Source: Vibrio superstes
GTDB taxonomy: Bacteria > Pseudomonadota > Gammaproteobacteria > Enterobacterales > Vibrionaceae
Direction: 5' to 3'
Length of the DNA stretch: 64,000 nt
Assembly (NCBI RefSeq): GCF_003569005.1
Contig: NZ_BCUR01000004.1
Location: 2,472,516 to 2,536,515 of the forward strand
Shown: positions 7,923-16,297 of the stretch, piece after piece
Numbering within the stretch: the first letter of the stretch is position 1
How the letters are laid out: each line of letters begins with the position of its first letter
Notes under the pieces: generated by a model
Database searches by the model: none
What the model was told of the DNA's origin: nothing
Seen by the model: the letters and a program-made list of their open reading frames with translations, nothing else
Position numbers and translations under genes: made by a program

Positions 7923-8675
7923 ATGAAGAAAATCGCATTTATCACTGGCGCTACCTCTGGTTTTGGCAAGGCCGCCGCACACAGATTTGCCAAAGAGGGA
8001 TGGTCATTAGTGTTGTCTGGTCGTCGTATTGAGCGATTATTAGACCTGAAAGAAGAGTTGTCTGTGCCGGTACACATCATGCAATTGGACGTTCGTGATG
8101 CTGACGCGGTTAAACAGGCTGTAGAGACTCTGCCAGATGAATTTTCAGCAGTTGTCGTTCTGGTCAACAATGCCGGCCTAGCCCTTGCGCCTCAAGGTGC
8201 ACCTGAAGTAGAGCTATCCGATTGGCATACCATGATCGATACCAACGTGACCGGCCTAGTCAATGTTACCCATGCTCTTTTGCCTACTCTAATCAAAACC
8301 AGTGCAGGCGCGACTATCATCAATGTAGGCTCAATTGCCGGTCAATGGCCCTACCCTGGAAGCCATGTTTATGGCGCGAGTAAAGCCTTCGTTAAGCAAT
8401 TCAGTTATAACCTAAGATGTGACTTACAAGGTACGGGAGTGCGCGTTACTGACCTGTCCCCAGGTATCGCAGAAACTGAATTTACCTTAGTACGCACTAA
8501 GGGGAACCAAAGCGCTTCAGACAATTTATATCAAGGCACCACACCACTTAGCGCAGAAGATATTGCAGAGCAGATGTTCTACATTGCTTCACTACCAGAG
8601 CACATCAATATCAACCGCGTAGAGGTCATGCCAACACGTCAGGCGTGGTCACCGTTTGCCATTGAAAGAGACTAA
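7923..8675 (+). CDS. NADP-dependent short-chain dehydrogenase, YdfG/IsfD-like (sulfoacetaldehyde or malonic semialdehyde reductase)
   Basis: 250 aa classical SDR. The nucleotide motif TGATSGFG is at 8-15, SGRR at ~32-35 fits NADP(H) preference, NNAG is at 82-85, and the catalytic residues are S137, Y150 and K154 in the YGASK motif. Similarity to E. coli YdfG is clear through MIDTN, GLV, WPYPG and VYGASKAFVKQF. The same SDR subgroup contains IsfD, which reduces sulfoacetaldehyde to isethionate. Next to an omega-aminotransferase and TauE-type exporter, the IsfD role is the most coherent reading. A general 3-hydroxy acid dehydrogenase (malonic semialdehyde reductase) is the alternative. AAGGA just before the ATG supports the start. 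Confidence 0.85.
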   Translation: MKKIAFITGATSGFGKAAAHRFAKEGWSLVLSGRRIERLLDLKEELSVPVHIMQLDVRDADAVKQAVETLPDEFSAVVVLVNNAGLALAPQGAPEVELSDWHTMIDTNVTGLVNVTHALLPTLIKTSAGATIINVGSIAGQWPYPGSHVYGASKAFVKQFSYNLRCDLQGTGVRVTDLSPGIAETEFTLVRTKGNQSASDNLYQGTTPLSAEDIAEQMFYIASLPEHININRVEVMPTRQAWSPFAIERD

Positions 8676-8737
8676 CCTCGTTACGATCAACGACCATTGC
8701 TTGCACGACTTTGGTGTTCGTAATAGTAATAACCGTC

Positions 8738-8866
8738 GTCCCCGAGGTGTTCTCCGGGTTGGCGTACCAGTTGGGGACCTTTTATAGAAACAGATGCCCG
8801 ACCGGAATGCCGGCCCAGCGGAATGCCGGCCCAGCGGAATGCCGGCCCAGCGGAATGCCGGCCCAG
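8738..8866. repeat. GC-rich intergenic mosaic: inverted repeats plus four 16-bp tandem units
   Basis: A 16-bp unit GGAATGCCGGCCCAGC is repeated at 8804-8819, 8820-8835, 8836-8851 and 8852-8866 (last copy lacks the final base). Each carries the GCCGGC palindrome. Just upstream, GTCCCC (8738-8743) pairs with GGGGAC (8773-8778) and encloses a CCCG/CGGG pair. The block is far richer in G+C than its surroundings and looks like an interspersed intergenic repeat rather than coding DNA. Translations of the repeat are periodic and have no ribosome site. Confidence 0.85.
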
Positions 8867-8968
8867 AAAAGCACTCAGGAATGACCAATACCCTAAAGTC
8901 CGACTTGTGATCAAGAGACTGGCTATCAGCTATCAAGAAACCAGTCTAACCATTTGATATTAAAACAA

Positions 8969-9883
8969 TCAAGATGCCGTCAGCATCCGCTGAATATCTT
9001 GAGCATGAGAAACACAATTATTCACCAGGTGCCCTAGGGGCTCACTCATCCCTTTTTTCTTGTAATAGATATACAGCGGGAGCACCAGACTGATTTCTTT
9101 AATCGGGATACATACGCAATTTTTGTCAGCGATGAACTTGATGCATTGTGGTGCTATGGATATCCCTAGTCCTGACGAAACTGAGGTGACCAGATGTCGC
9201 ATATTTTCAGGGTGAAAACTCACGTCTAGCGAGAAGCCTCTCTCCTGACAGAGCAATGAGATGTGCTCAAACATTTCACTCCACTCAGAACGGCGAAACA
9301 GAATGAACTTTTCACTGCGAAGCTCAGTTAAACTCACTTCTGTATTATTCGCTAAAGGGTGATTGGCCGGCAAGATTGCCACCAGCTTATCGGTATAGAT
9401 CTTTTCTACATTGAACACGCTGCCATCTAGTTGTGGCTGTCGTCTTGAGAAAGCGATATCAATCTTGTTTTCCACCAATCCATCTTGTTGTTCTTGAGCT
9501 GTCATCTCAAAAAGGTTGGTGGTTACCTTAGCGTTGCTACTGGAAAACTCCCCCAGAATTTTTGGCAGAAAAAATGAGCAAGCAGTAGCCAGATACCCAA
9601 TATTAAGCACTGACTCTTTGGACTCCAACGCCTTACCTACCAACGCCTTTACTCGCTTATCATTTGCAATAATGGCCAAGGCTTCTGGTAATAACACCTC
9701 TCCGGCTGCGGTCAATTCTACCTGATGAGTGGTACGCAAAAACAGCTTGGTTCCAAGCTCATTTTCCAAATCGGAAATATGACGAGAAACCGTAGGCTGA
9801 ACGGTATTAAGCTCTCTAGCGGCCGCTGAAAAGTTCTTCAACTTAGCTACAGAAAGAAAGGTTTTAAGCGTCTTAATGTCCAT
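8969..9883 (-). CDS. LysR-family transcriptional regulator, divergent to the alginate transporter gene
   Basis: 304 aa. An N-terminal winged helix (LKTFLSVAKLKNFSAAA, TVQPTVSRHISDLE) is followed by a LysR substrate-binding domain from ~90. The gene is divergent from the SLC5 symporter at 10071, and a perfect inverted repeat of the LysR T-N11-A type lies just upstream of its start (9903-9923). This is the standard layout for a LysR protein that represses itself and controls the adjacent operon. The effector is probably an alginate-derived uronate or oligomer, inferred only from the neighbouring genes. Confidence 0.88.
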   Translation of the reverse strand: MDIKTLKTFLSVAKLKNFSAAARELNTVQPTVSRHISDLENELGTKLFLRTTHQVELTAAGEVLLPEALAIIANDKRVKALVGKALESKESVLNIGYLATACSFFLPKILGEFSSSNAKVTTNLFEMTAQEQQDGLVENKIDIAFSRRQPQLDGSVFNVEKIYTDKLVAILPANHPLANNTEVSLTELRSEKFILFRRSEWSEMFEHISLLCQERGFSLDVSFHPENMRHLVTSVSSGLGISIAPQCIKFIADKNCVCIPIKEISLVLPLYIYYKKKGMSEPLGHLVNNCVSHAQDIQRMLTAS

Positions 9884-9902
9884 GGGGGTTGGTCATTCGT
9901 TG

Positions 9903-9923
9903 ATTGTATTATTGTTATACAAT
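9903..9923. promoter_or_regulatory. Putative LysR-type operator
   Basis: Perfect 7-bp inverted repeat ATTGTAT-N7-ATACAAT, containing the T-N11-A core typical of LysR recognition sites. It starts 20 bp upstream of the lysR start codon, in the divergent region before the symporter gene. A second smaller palindrome, GGTCTcAGACC, is at 9974-9984. Confidence 0.6.
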
Positions 9924-10070
9924 AATAATATTTCCACTCCATGATAAGTCTCCTTATGATGAAACGTGTGTTAGGTCTCAGACCACAATAAAAATGTGTC
10001 TACTCCATAAACAAGAAAAAAAAGGATGTAGCTATGCCTCTCTACCCTATTACTACAGGAACCATTAAGC

Positions 10071-11849
10071 ATGGATATTGATATTATTGTTGTACTCGTT
10101 TACTTCATTTTTCTCATCGGTCTCGGGTGGGTTTTCCGCTCTGCAGCCTCAAATACTAGTGAGTATTTTAGAGGAGGTGGCCGAATGCTATGGTGGATGG
10201 TCGGTTCCAGTGCGTTCATGATGGCATTGAGTGCAATGACCTTTACTGGCCTTATGGGCAAAGCCCTTACCAGCGGTATGTCAGTCGCCGTTGTATTTTT
10301 CGCTAATGCTCTAGGTTACTTCTGTAACTACCTTTTCTTTGCAGCCAAAGCACGTCAAATGCGAGTAATTAGCCCTCTGCAAGGCATCAGACTTAGACTT
10401 GGCGCGGTGAATGAACAAGTATTTACTTGGGCAAACGTTCCTCTCAGTGTATTGCAGGCAGCCATTTGGCTGAACGGCCTTGCTGTGTTCACTAGTGCTG
10501 TTATCGGTGTACCTCTAGAGCAAACCATTATCGGTGCAGGCTTAGTGGTATTGTTCATGTCACTTGTTGGTGGCAGTTGGGCCGTTATTGCTTCCGACTT
10601 TATGCAGATGATCATCATCACGGTAATGACCTTCATTGCGGCTATGGTTGCTATCTGGAAGTCAGGTGGTGTAGGTAACCTACTTGAGGTCGGTCTACCA
10701 ACAGAACAGTTAATTGGTGATGGTTACAGCTACACTTATTTATTCGTGGGCTGGTTTATCTGTATCTTTGTTAAGCAGTTCTTTAGCACCAATAACATGG
10801 TCGATTCTTATCGTTTTATTGCCTCTAAAGATACAAAGAATGCACGAAAAGCTGCTCTACTCGCTTGTTCACTAATGATCCTTGGTCCACTTGTTTGGTT
10901 CCTACCGGCTTGGTACGTAGCGGGCAATTACCCTGATGTGACTACATGGGGTCTAGAAGGCTTAGGCGACAAGGTTGCAGATGCGACCTACTACATGTTT
11001 GTTAAGAGTGAAATGCCTGTGGGTATGGTTGGCCTAATGCTAGCAGCTATGTTTGCAGCCACTATGTCTTCAATGGACTCAGCGCTAAACCGTAATGCAG
11101 GCATCATTCTTAAGAGTGTTTACGAACCATACTTCTGTAAAGACTTCTCTGAGAAAAACCTAATGAGAGCAAGTAAGGTACTTACTGCGGTATTCGGCAT
11201 CGTAATCATCCTTACCGGTTTGTTCTTAACGTCTCTAAAAGAATTCGGCCTGTTCGACCTCATGATGCTAGTCGGCACTCTTGTTGGCTTCCCAGTGCTT
11301 ATTCCATCAATCATGTGTTTCTTTGTGCGTAAAACGCCTGATTGGGCGGGCTGGGGAACTATCCTTGTCGGTATGTGTGTGTCAGCTGTCATCGCTTTTG
11401 TAATCACGCCAAACACAGTTGAAACAATCCTTGGCCTTGATACGCAGCTTACCGCTCGCGAATTCTCTGAAATGAAGTCAGTAACTCTGGGCGTAATTGG
11501 TCATATGTCGATTACTCTGCCGTTCTTTGTTTTATCTCGTTTCTTCTACAAAGAGCCATCGGCTGAGCGTGCAGCTGAAATCAACCTGTTCTTTAACAAT
11601 GTTGATACTGAAGTGGTTATTGAAGAGTCAGAGCAAAGCATTCTTATGGATAACAAGCAGCACATCATGCTTGGCAAGATGCTGCTAACTGCATCAGTAT
11701 TCTTAGCTATGTTAACGCTTGTTCCTAATCCACTTTGGGGTAAAGCACTGTTTGCCATCATTGCGGGCATCATAGGCTTTATTGGATTCATTCTATTGCG
11801 GACGATAAAAAAACCTGCTGATCTTCAAGTTAAGCAAAGCTGCGCATAA
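10071..11849 (+). CDS. SLC5/SSS-family sodium:solute symporter, probable alginate oligosaccharide or uronate transporter
   Basis: 592 aa with ~14 membrane segments of the sodium:solute symporter family. The start MDIDIIVVLVYFIFLIGLGW, the EYFRGGGRMLWWMVGSSAF segment and MLAAMFAATMSSMDSALNR (TM8 sodium-site motif) are typical. A hydrophilic stretch at ~505-535 precedes two last helices. Vibrios that grow on alginate import unsaturated oligomers through SLC5 proteins of the Toa type. The co-directional PL15 lyase downstream supports that role here, but the exact substrate (monomer, dimer or trimer) cannot be read. AGGAA 9 nt before the ATG supports the start. Confidence 0.85.
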   Translation: MDIDIIVVLVYFIFLIGLGWVFRSAASNTSEYFRGGGRMLWWMVGSSAFMMALSAMTFTGLMGKALTSGMSVAVVFFANALGYFCNYLFFAAKARQMRVISPLQGIRLRLGAVNEQVFTWANVPLSVLQAAIWLNGLAVFTSAVIGVPLEQTIIGAGLVVLFMSLVGGSWAVIASDFMQMIIITVMTFIAAMVAIWKSGGVGNLLEVGLPTEQLIGDGYSYTYLFVGWFICIFVKQFFSTNNMVDSYRFIASKDTKNARKAALLACSLMILGPLVWFLPAWYVAGNYPDVTTWGLEGLGDKVADATYYMFVKSEMPVGMVGLMLAAMFAATMSSMDSALNRNAGIILKSVYEPYFCKDFSEKNLMRASKVLTAVFGIVIILTGLFLTSLKEFGLFDLMMLVGTLVGFPVLIPSIMCFFVRKTPDWAGWGTILVGMCVSAVIAFVITPNTVETILGLDTQLTAREFSEMKSVTLGVIGHMSITLPFFVLSRFFYKEPSAERAAEINLFFNNVDTEVVIEESEQSILMDNKQHIMLGKMLLTASVFLAMLTLVPNPLWGKALFAIIAGIIGFIGFILLRTIKKPADLQVKQSCA

Positions 11850-11869
11850 AAAATAACATTAAAACAGTA

Positions 11870-11893
11870 AGATAGGAGGTTTACCTCCTATCT
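11870..11893 (+). other. Perfect intercistronic hairpin
   Basis: AGATAGGAGGT (11870-11880) and ACCTCCTATCT (11883-11893) are exact complements around TT, between the symporter and acetyltransferase genes. No U-run follows, so it is not a classical terminator. It contains both AGGAGGT and its complement. The downstream gene uses a separate GAGG at ~11897-11900. Confidence 0.7.
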
Positions 11894-11905
11894 ATTGAGG
11901 TAAAA

Positions 11906-12457
11906 ATGTCAGTACAACAAAAATTCGGTGGGGAACTTACCGATGAAGAATTTCGCAAGTTCACCCTTTATACCACCCAAAGCAATAACGCCGCTGATGA
12001 CAACACCCGAGCTCAGATAATGGGCTTTACAAACAAAGGTGTAAGAGTTGCTCCGGGAGCTATCGTTCGAATTGGTGATAAGCAGATCGGCGCAAATTCT
12101 TATATTGGACTGTACAGCTATATCAATGGTGATGTCACCATTGGTCAAAACATACTCATTGGTCCCCATGTTTCTATCGTTGCGTCAAATCACTTGTATG
12201 ATCCAACAACGGATCATTTTAGTGCTCGCAGTAGCCTTGAAGAGGGCAAAGTAGAGATCAAAGACGGCGTTTGGCTTACTACAGGCGTTGTCATCACTCC
12301 TGGAGTCACCATTGGTAGGTGCGCTCTAGTATGCGCCAACTCTGTAGTGACTCAATCGGTGGAAGACTACCAAATTGTTGCAGGCTCTCCGGCAAAAGCG
12401 ATTGGGGAAATCAATCCTGAAACGGGCGAATATATTTGGTTTAAGAAGGAGCAATAG
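11906..12457 (+). CDS. Hexapeptide-repeat (left-handed beta-helix) acetyltransferase
   Basis: 183 aa of the maltose/galactoside acetyltransferase-like LbH family. Residues ~45-170 carry repeated hexapeptide turns (ANSYIG, GDVTIGQNILIGPHVSIV, ITPGVTIGRCALVCANSVV) with the probable catalytic histidine in SNHLYD. The C-terminal IVAGSPAKAIGEI is the usual closing turn. It lies one base before the PL15 lyase start, so it is part of the same transcript. An acetyltransferase within an alginate uptake and lyase operon recalls LacA in the lac operon, which detoxifies non-metabolised sugars by acetylation. The acceptor here is unknown. Confidence 0.82.
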   Translation: MSVQQKFGGELTDEEFRKFTLYTTQSNNAADDNTRAQIMGFTNKGVRVAPGAIVRIGDKQIGANSYIGLYSYINGDVTIGQNILIGPHVSIVASNHLYDPTTDHFSARSSLEEGKVEIKDGVWLTTGVVITPGVTIGRCALVCANSVVTQSVEDYQIVAGSPAKAIGEINPETGEYIWFKKEQ

Positions 12458-12458
12458 A

Positions 12459-14678
12459 ATGTTGTCATTGCAAAGAAACCATGACTTTCAAGTGTTTATG
12501 TCTCCAGGACATGAACAAGAGGTGCTTGTAAACCCACCAAGCTTTAACTGGCCTCAACCTAATTATAATGACAGCTTTAGTATTGAATTAGAGCACACCA
12601 ATAAACCTCTGCAGTGGTGTTGGGAGAACGTATCCTCTCCTTTCCAGTTACCTTTTACGCTTCCACAAGGTGAATATCGCTGGCGCTTGGTTAATGCAGA
12701 GAATCAGGCGACACCGTGGTTTTCTTTTAACGTGACTGAAAAGTCCGAAGACTACCTAGCGCCTACCGCCAAAGAGTTATTTGAACGTTGCCAACCTCAC
12801 GAGCAATTCTTGATGTACTTCGATGAGGATATCAACCACGTCCGTATCTCTTCATGGATGGCCTATGACAAGCTCAAGAAAACAGCTGAGCTTGCCGACA
12901 TTGAAGCGATTACCTACCCGACTCATTACCGAAGAGGCGAGGAAGAAGGCAAGCGCACAGCCATTGCGAATGTCAGAAAATGGATAGATAGAGACCTTAT
13001 CTCTTTAAGCTTGCTGTACAAGATTTGGGGGGATAAGCAAAGCGGTGAAACCGCAGTGTCTTTGTTACTCAAACTGGCAGAGTGGAGCCCAGAAGGTCCA
13101 GCATCACTGCTTCGTCCATGCACTTGGGGAGACGAAGTTGGTCTTTCTTTAGCTCGCAACCTTTACTTGGCATACCACTGGCTTGCGCCACTTTTAACCG
13201 AAAGCGAAAAAAGCTTTGTGAGGTCTATGCTGGTTCGTATTGCGTATCAGATGGAAGAGCGATTAGAGCAAGATCAATTCAAGCAGTTCCCAGGGCACTC
13301 TCATACATCTCGTCTTCCAGCGTATCTTGGGGTAGCGGCTCTTGCTCTGCACAAAGAGTTCGATCAAAGCGTCTGTGAACGCTGGCTTAACTACTCACTA
13401 ATGATCTATCGCGGTGTGTTGCCATTTTATGGTGGCGAAGATGGAAGCTGGGCAGAAGGTCCATTTTATTCATCATCTTACAGTAAGTGGTTCCATCCGT
13501 TCTTCCTATCCGTTGAGCGAATCAGTGGTTTTTCTTTCTACAACCATCCTTTCTACAAGAACTACAGCAATTTTGCCATGGATTTTGTGGCAACCCAAGA
13601 TGACATACACCCATTTGGTGATGGTTTCTGGTGCAAGCGAGATGGCGACGAATGGCCGGGGTTCTTTGCTCAAAACCCATTGCGAATCTACGCTGAACGC
13701 TTCGGCGATCGCGCAACTCGAGAGATGAGTTTAGAGCTTGAACAACAGATTCCATCTTATGATTTACACCTGCTCGATGTGGTGCCAACGATTTCACAAA
13801 TTAAGCACTCAGAGCGGCCTTTATTGAACCTAGATGAGAGCCAAGAAAGTGAAGGCATCTACAGCAAGTATTATGATTTTGCAGGACTGGGTGCCATCAA
13901 GAGCAAGCGTAGTTCTGTATTCTTTAGAGCGAGCCAATTCGGCAATAGCTCTCACCGCCACGCAGATCAAGGTAATATAGCCTTAATCGATTCACACACT
14001 AGCGTCCTGACTCCAAGTGGAAGTTATGGCTATCGTTTTGGCAGCGCCCATCACAGCGAATGGACCAGAACCACCAAAGCACATAACCTGCCATTAATTG
14101 CTGGGAAAGGACAAATACTGGACGATGAGTCTGCAACCGCATCCGTTATCACCCATAAGAAAGGCGCTAACTGGAGTGTTGTACAAATGGACTTAAGCCG
14201 AACTTACTGTGATGCAAAACGCTTTATTCGAACCTTAGTCACCGTCGCAGATAAAGGCGTTCTCATCGTTGATAATATGAGTTTAGCTTCGGCGCAACCC
14301 GTGCAGTGGCGACTTCACTCACCGCTGAATGTAGATAAAAAAGGGCAACACGTTCTTCTGGGTAATGACGAGTTAGCATACACAGTAAAACTTTTAGCCG
14401 ATGAGTTGTCTGAGCCCCGTGTAGAAATAGGCTATCAGGAAGAAACCTCTCTTCATGAATCTGTTGTATCTGATGCAAACCAAGATATAAGACATATCGA
14501 ATGGCAAGCGCCGCCTGCTGCTCAGCATACATTTGTGGCTTGTTGTGAAAACAGTCCTATCTATCACGATATGGATAATGCTGGTCTTTTGAAGGTTGAT
14601 ATTGGCGAAGGCATTATTGTCATAGATATTGATGGTGAACGTGTACAAAAGCAGGCTAAGCAAGTTGAATTAGCTTAG
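12459..14678 (+). CDS. PL15-type exolytic (oligo)alginate lyase, heparinase II/III superfamily
   Basis: 739 aa starting at ATG 12459, with AAGGAG upstream. The frame is open further left, but that part overlaps the acetyltransferase gene. The N-terminal ~100 residues look like the beta-sandwich domain of DUF4962/PL15 proteins (HEQEVLVNPPSFNWP). An (alpha/alpha) toroid follows, then a heparinase II/III beta-sheet domain. Candidate catalytic residues are His280/His282 in GHSHTSRLP, Tyr337 in GPFYSSSY and His499/His501 in SSHRHADQG. Their spacing is close to that of the His, Tyr and His residues of Atu3025, the characterised PL15 exolyase. No signal peptide is seen, so it should act in the cytoplasm on imported oligomers, releasing the unsaturated monouronate. 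Confidence 0.85.
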   Translation: MLSLQRNHDFQVFMSPGHEQEVLVNPPSFNWPQPNYNDSFSIELEHTNKPLQWCWENVSSPFQLPFTLPQGEYRWRLVNAENQATPWFSFNVTEKSEDYLAPTAKELFERCQPHEQFLMYFDEDINHVRISSWMAYDKLKKTAELADIEAITYPTHYRRGEEEGKRTAIANVRKWIDRDLISLSLLYKIWGDKQSGETAVSLLLKLAEWSPEGPASLLRPCTWGDEVGLSLARNLYLAYHWLAPLLTESEKSFVRSMLVRIAYQMEERLEQDQFKQFPGHSHTSRLPAYLGVAALALHKEFDQSVCERWLNYSLMIYRGVLPFYGGEDGSWAEGPFYSSSYSKWFHPFFLSVERISGFSFYNHPFYKNYSNFAMDFVATQDDIHPFGDGFWCKRDGDEWPGFFAQNPLRIYAERFGDRATREMSLELEQQIPSYDLHLLDVVPTISQIKHSERPLLNLDESQESEGIYSKYYDFAGLGAIKSKRSSVFFRASQFGNSSHRHADQGNIALIDSHTSVLTPSGSYGYRFGSAHHSEWTRTTKAHNLPLIAGKGQILDDESATASVITHKKGANWSVVQMDLSRTYCDAKRFIRTLVTVADKGVLIVDNMSLASAQPVQWRLHSPLNVDKKGQHVLLGNDELAYTVKLLADELSEPRVEIGYQEETSLHESVVSDANQDIRHIEWQAPPAAQHTFVACCENSPIYHDMDNAGLLKVDIGEGIIVIDIDGERVQKQAKQVELA

Positions 14679-14706
14679 AACTCACTGCCTAATTCCGACG
14701 ATTAGA

Positions 14707-14740
14707 AAGCCAAGTGCGAACAGATGCACTTGGCTTTTTT
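14707..14740 (+). terminator. Intrinsic terminator after the PL15 gene
   Basis: AAGCCAAGTGC / GCACTTGGCTT forms an 11-bp stem with an 8-nt loop, followed by a T-run, 28 bp after the lyase stop codon. Confidence 0.9.
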
Positions 14741-14796
14741 GCCTCTATGGTAACAGTACCTTCCTTAAGGAAAGGTGTAATTCAATGGATAAAAAA

Positions 14797-14818
14797 AGAG
14801 CCTGCAAAAGCAGGCTCT
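14797..14818. terminator. Bidirectional terminator between PL15 and PL7 genes
   Basis: AGAGCCTGC-AAAA-GCAGGCTCT is a perfect 9-bp stem with A/T tracts on both sides. It can stop transcripts from the PL7 gene (minus strand, ending at 14970). Nothing else is recognised in the ~150 bp between it and that stop codon. Confidence 0.85.
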
Positions 14819-14969
14819 AAAAAACGTGAGGAAACATTGAAGTGAATCATAGGTAAATTCCCATTGAAGACAGCTCAATCCCCGATCCCCTCACCGCTTA
14901 TCGAGACTCTAGCCCCCACCAGAAATCTCGACATGCTCTTTGACATTCGATGAATGTCAGTTAACCGTA

Positions 14970-16058
14970 TTATTGGTCTAGGCTGAACTTGAAGAAGCTA
15001 ACTTTAGAGTAATCACCCGCTTCGATACCGTTGTTTGCACAACCGCTTGAGCCAGTATTACATTGGTTGTAAGTGCCTGCTTTGAAGTACATCCAGTCGT
15101 TTGCGTAACCTTGGTCGTATTTGTCGCCTTGGTACTCACCTTTTGCTAGGTCAATATCAAACGTCTTAACTTCTTGGTTTGGTTTTCCTGGGTTCTTAGT
15201 GAACGTTAGGTGCATGATATCACCTTCTACATTTACGTCGTACGAGAAGATCTCGCCCAGTTTAATACCCGTTACAGGATCTTCTGAACCTTGACGCAGG
15301 CCACTTTGACCAAACACTTCGTGGCGAATATCACGACGTTTGCTGTAGTCATCACCTAGAGCATTGGTTTCGTAGTTCCAGTAAATAGAACCGTATTCGT
15401 GTTCTGGCAGTTTACGGTACATGATTTTTAGAGGCTCGTTCTTCGAACCGTGAATTTGACCAATTACGGTAGCAAACGCACCATTTTTCTTGTAATCACC
15501 GCTGGTACTTACCCAGTCAACAGACATAGTTGCGCTCATGTGACCGCCAATCGCACCGTATGCTTCAGCATTATCTGTAGAAGCAATAGTGAAGTTGTTC
15601 TTTGGAGATGAGTAGTCATCAGAAAGCATTGCACGCAGTTCACTACGAGCATTCTTAGAGTTTGGTGTTGTCATTGCTTTGTTTGGAGAAGCAAACACCA
15701 TGGCGCCAGTTACAGAATCAGTGTAGAACCACTCAGCATCAGAGAATGGATTCGCCTTGTCATTCAACATAGGCTTATAGATTTCCATTACCTTACCAGC
15801 ACGCTCTGGCTTGTTATCGTCTCTTGGCGTATTTAGCTTGAACTTAGATAAATCGAAGTTTTCAGCTGGAACCTTGTTCACGTCTAAGTTGTACTGCACA
15901 GCCAGCTGCGGATCATTATTCGCTGACGGAGCTTGTGTTGCAGACGGAGCTTGTTGTGTCGCAGATGCAGTTTCGGGGGAAGAAGCTGTTGAGCAGCCTG
16001 CTAGGCCAGCAACGAGTGCTGAAACAACAACAGCAGCAATCTTGTTCTTTGTATGCAT
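14970..16058 (-). CDS. Polysaccharide lyase family 7 alginate lyase, lipoprotein
   Basis: 362 aa. A lipoprotein signal ends in the lipobox LAGC (Cys22) and is followed by a Ser/Ala/Gln/Pro-rich linker to ~50. The rest is one PL7 (alginate_lyase2) jelly roll with the three family motifs: RSELR at 138-142, QIH at 201-203 and YFKAGTYNQ at ~324-332. These hold the Arg, Gln/His and Tyr that bind and cleave alginate by beta-elimination. QIH (rather than QVH) is the form usually linked to poly-G or mixed specificity. The product is membrane-anchored, so it would make oligomers at the cell surface for the SLC5 importer. It has its own ~175-bp upstream region, because a terminator closes the tctA transcript before it. 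Confidence 0.93.
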   Translation of the reverse strand: MHTKNKIAAVVVSALVAGLAGCSTASSPETASATQQAPSATQAPSANNDPQLAVQYNLDVNKVPAENFDLSKFKLNTPRDDNKPERAGKVMEIYKPMLNDKANPFSDAEWFYTDSVTGAMVFASPNKAMTTPNSKNARSELRAMLSDDYSSPKNNFTIASTDNAEAYGAIGGHMSATMSVDWVSTSGDYKKNGAFATVIGQIHGSKNEPLKIMYRKLPEHEYGSIYWNYETNALGDDYSKRRDIRHEVFGQSGLRQGSEDPVTGIKLGEIFSYDVNVEGDIMHLTFTKNPGKPNQEVKTFDIDLAKGEYQGDKYDQGYANDWMYFKAGTYNQCNTGSSGCANNGIEAGDYSKVSFFKFSLDQ

Positions 16059-16235
16059 ATTAACCTCTAGGTATTTATTTTAGTGCCAAGAGAAACAGGA
16101 ACAATACCCATCCCTTCTCTTAACGAGCGAGGGTCATAATGCACTAATATAATAATACAAGATATGAACAGGATCACGATCAGTAACATTTGCTGTCGAG
16201 ATAACCTCAATCTTAATTTTCAATTATTGAGAACG

Positions 16236-16267
16236 AAAAAAGAGCCAGTGATTGCCTCACTAGCTCT
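16236..16267 (-). terminator. Intrinsic terminator of the tctCBA unit
   Basis: On the minus strand AGAGCTAGTGA pairs with TCACTGGCTCT (one T-G wobble) around a 5-nt loop and is followed by TTTTTT. It lies 30 bp after the tctA stop and separates that operon from the PL7 gene. Confidence 0.8.
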
Positions 16268-16297
16268 TAATATTACCACTCTATTTTCGTTTACCGC

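Noticed and set aside
8804..8866. Possible CRISPR-like array
   Set aside because: The 16-bp units are directly adjacent with no spacers and there are no cas genes nearby.
8649..8936. ORFs with periodic GRHSAGPAFRWAGIP-like peptides on the minus strand
   Set aside because: They are translations of the 16-bp tandem repeat in different frames, with no ribosome site and no homology recognised.
12375..12458. Longer N-terminus for the PL15 lyase
   Set aside because: It would overlap the acetyltransferase gene by more than 80 bp, while ATG 12459 has a good AAGGAG site and matches the family start.
16140..16200. Possible CRP site before the PL7 gene (AAATGTTACTGATCGTGATC on the minus strand)
   Set aside because: Half-sites are imperfect and the spacing does not fit the 22-bp CRP consensus well enough to list.
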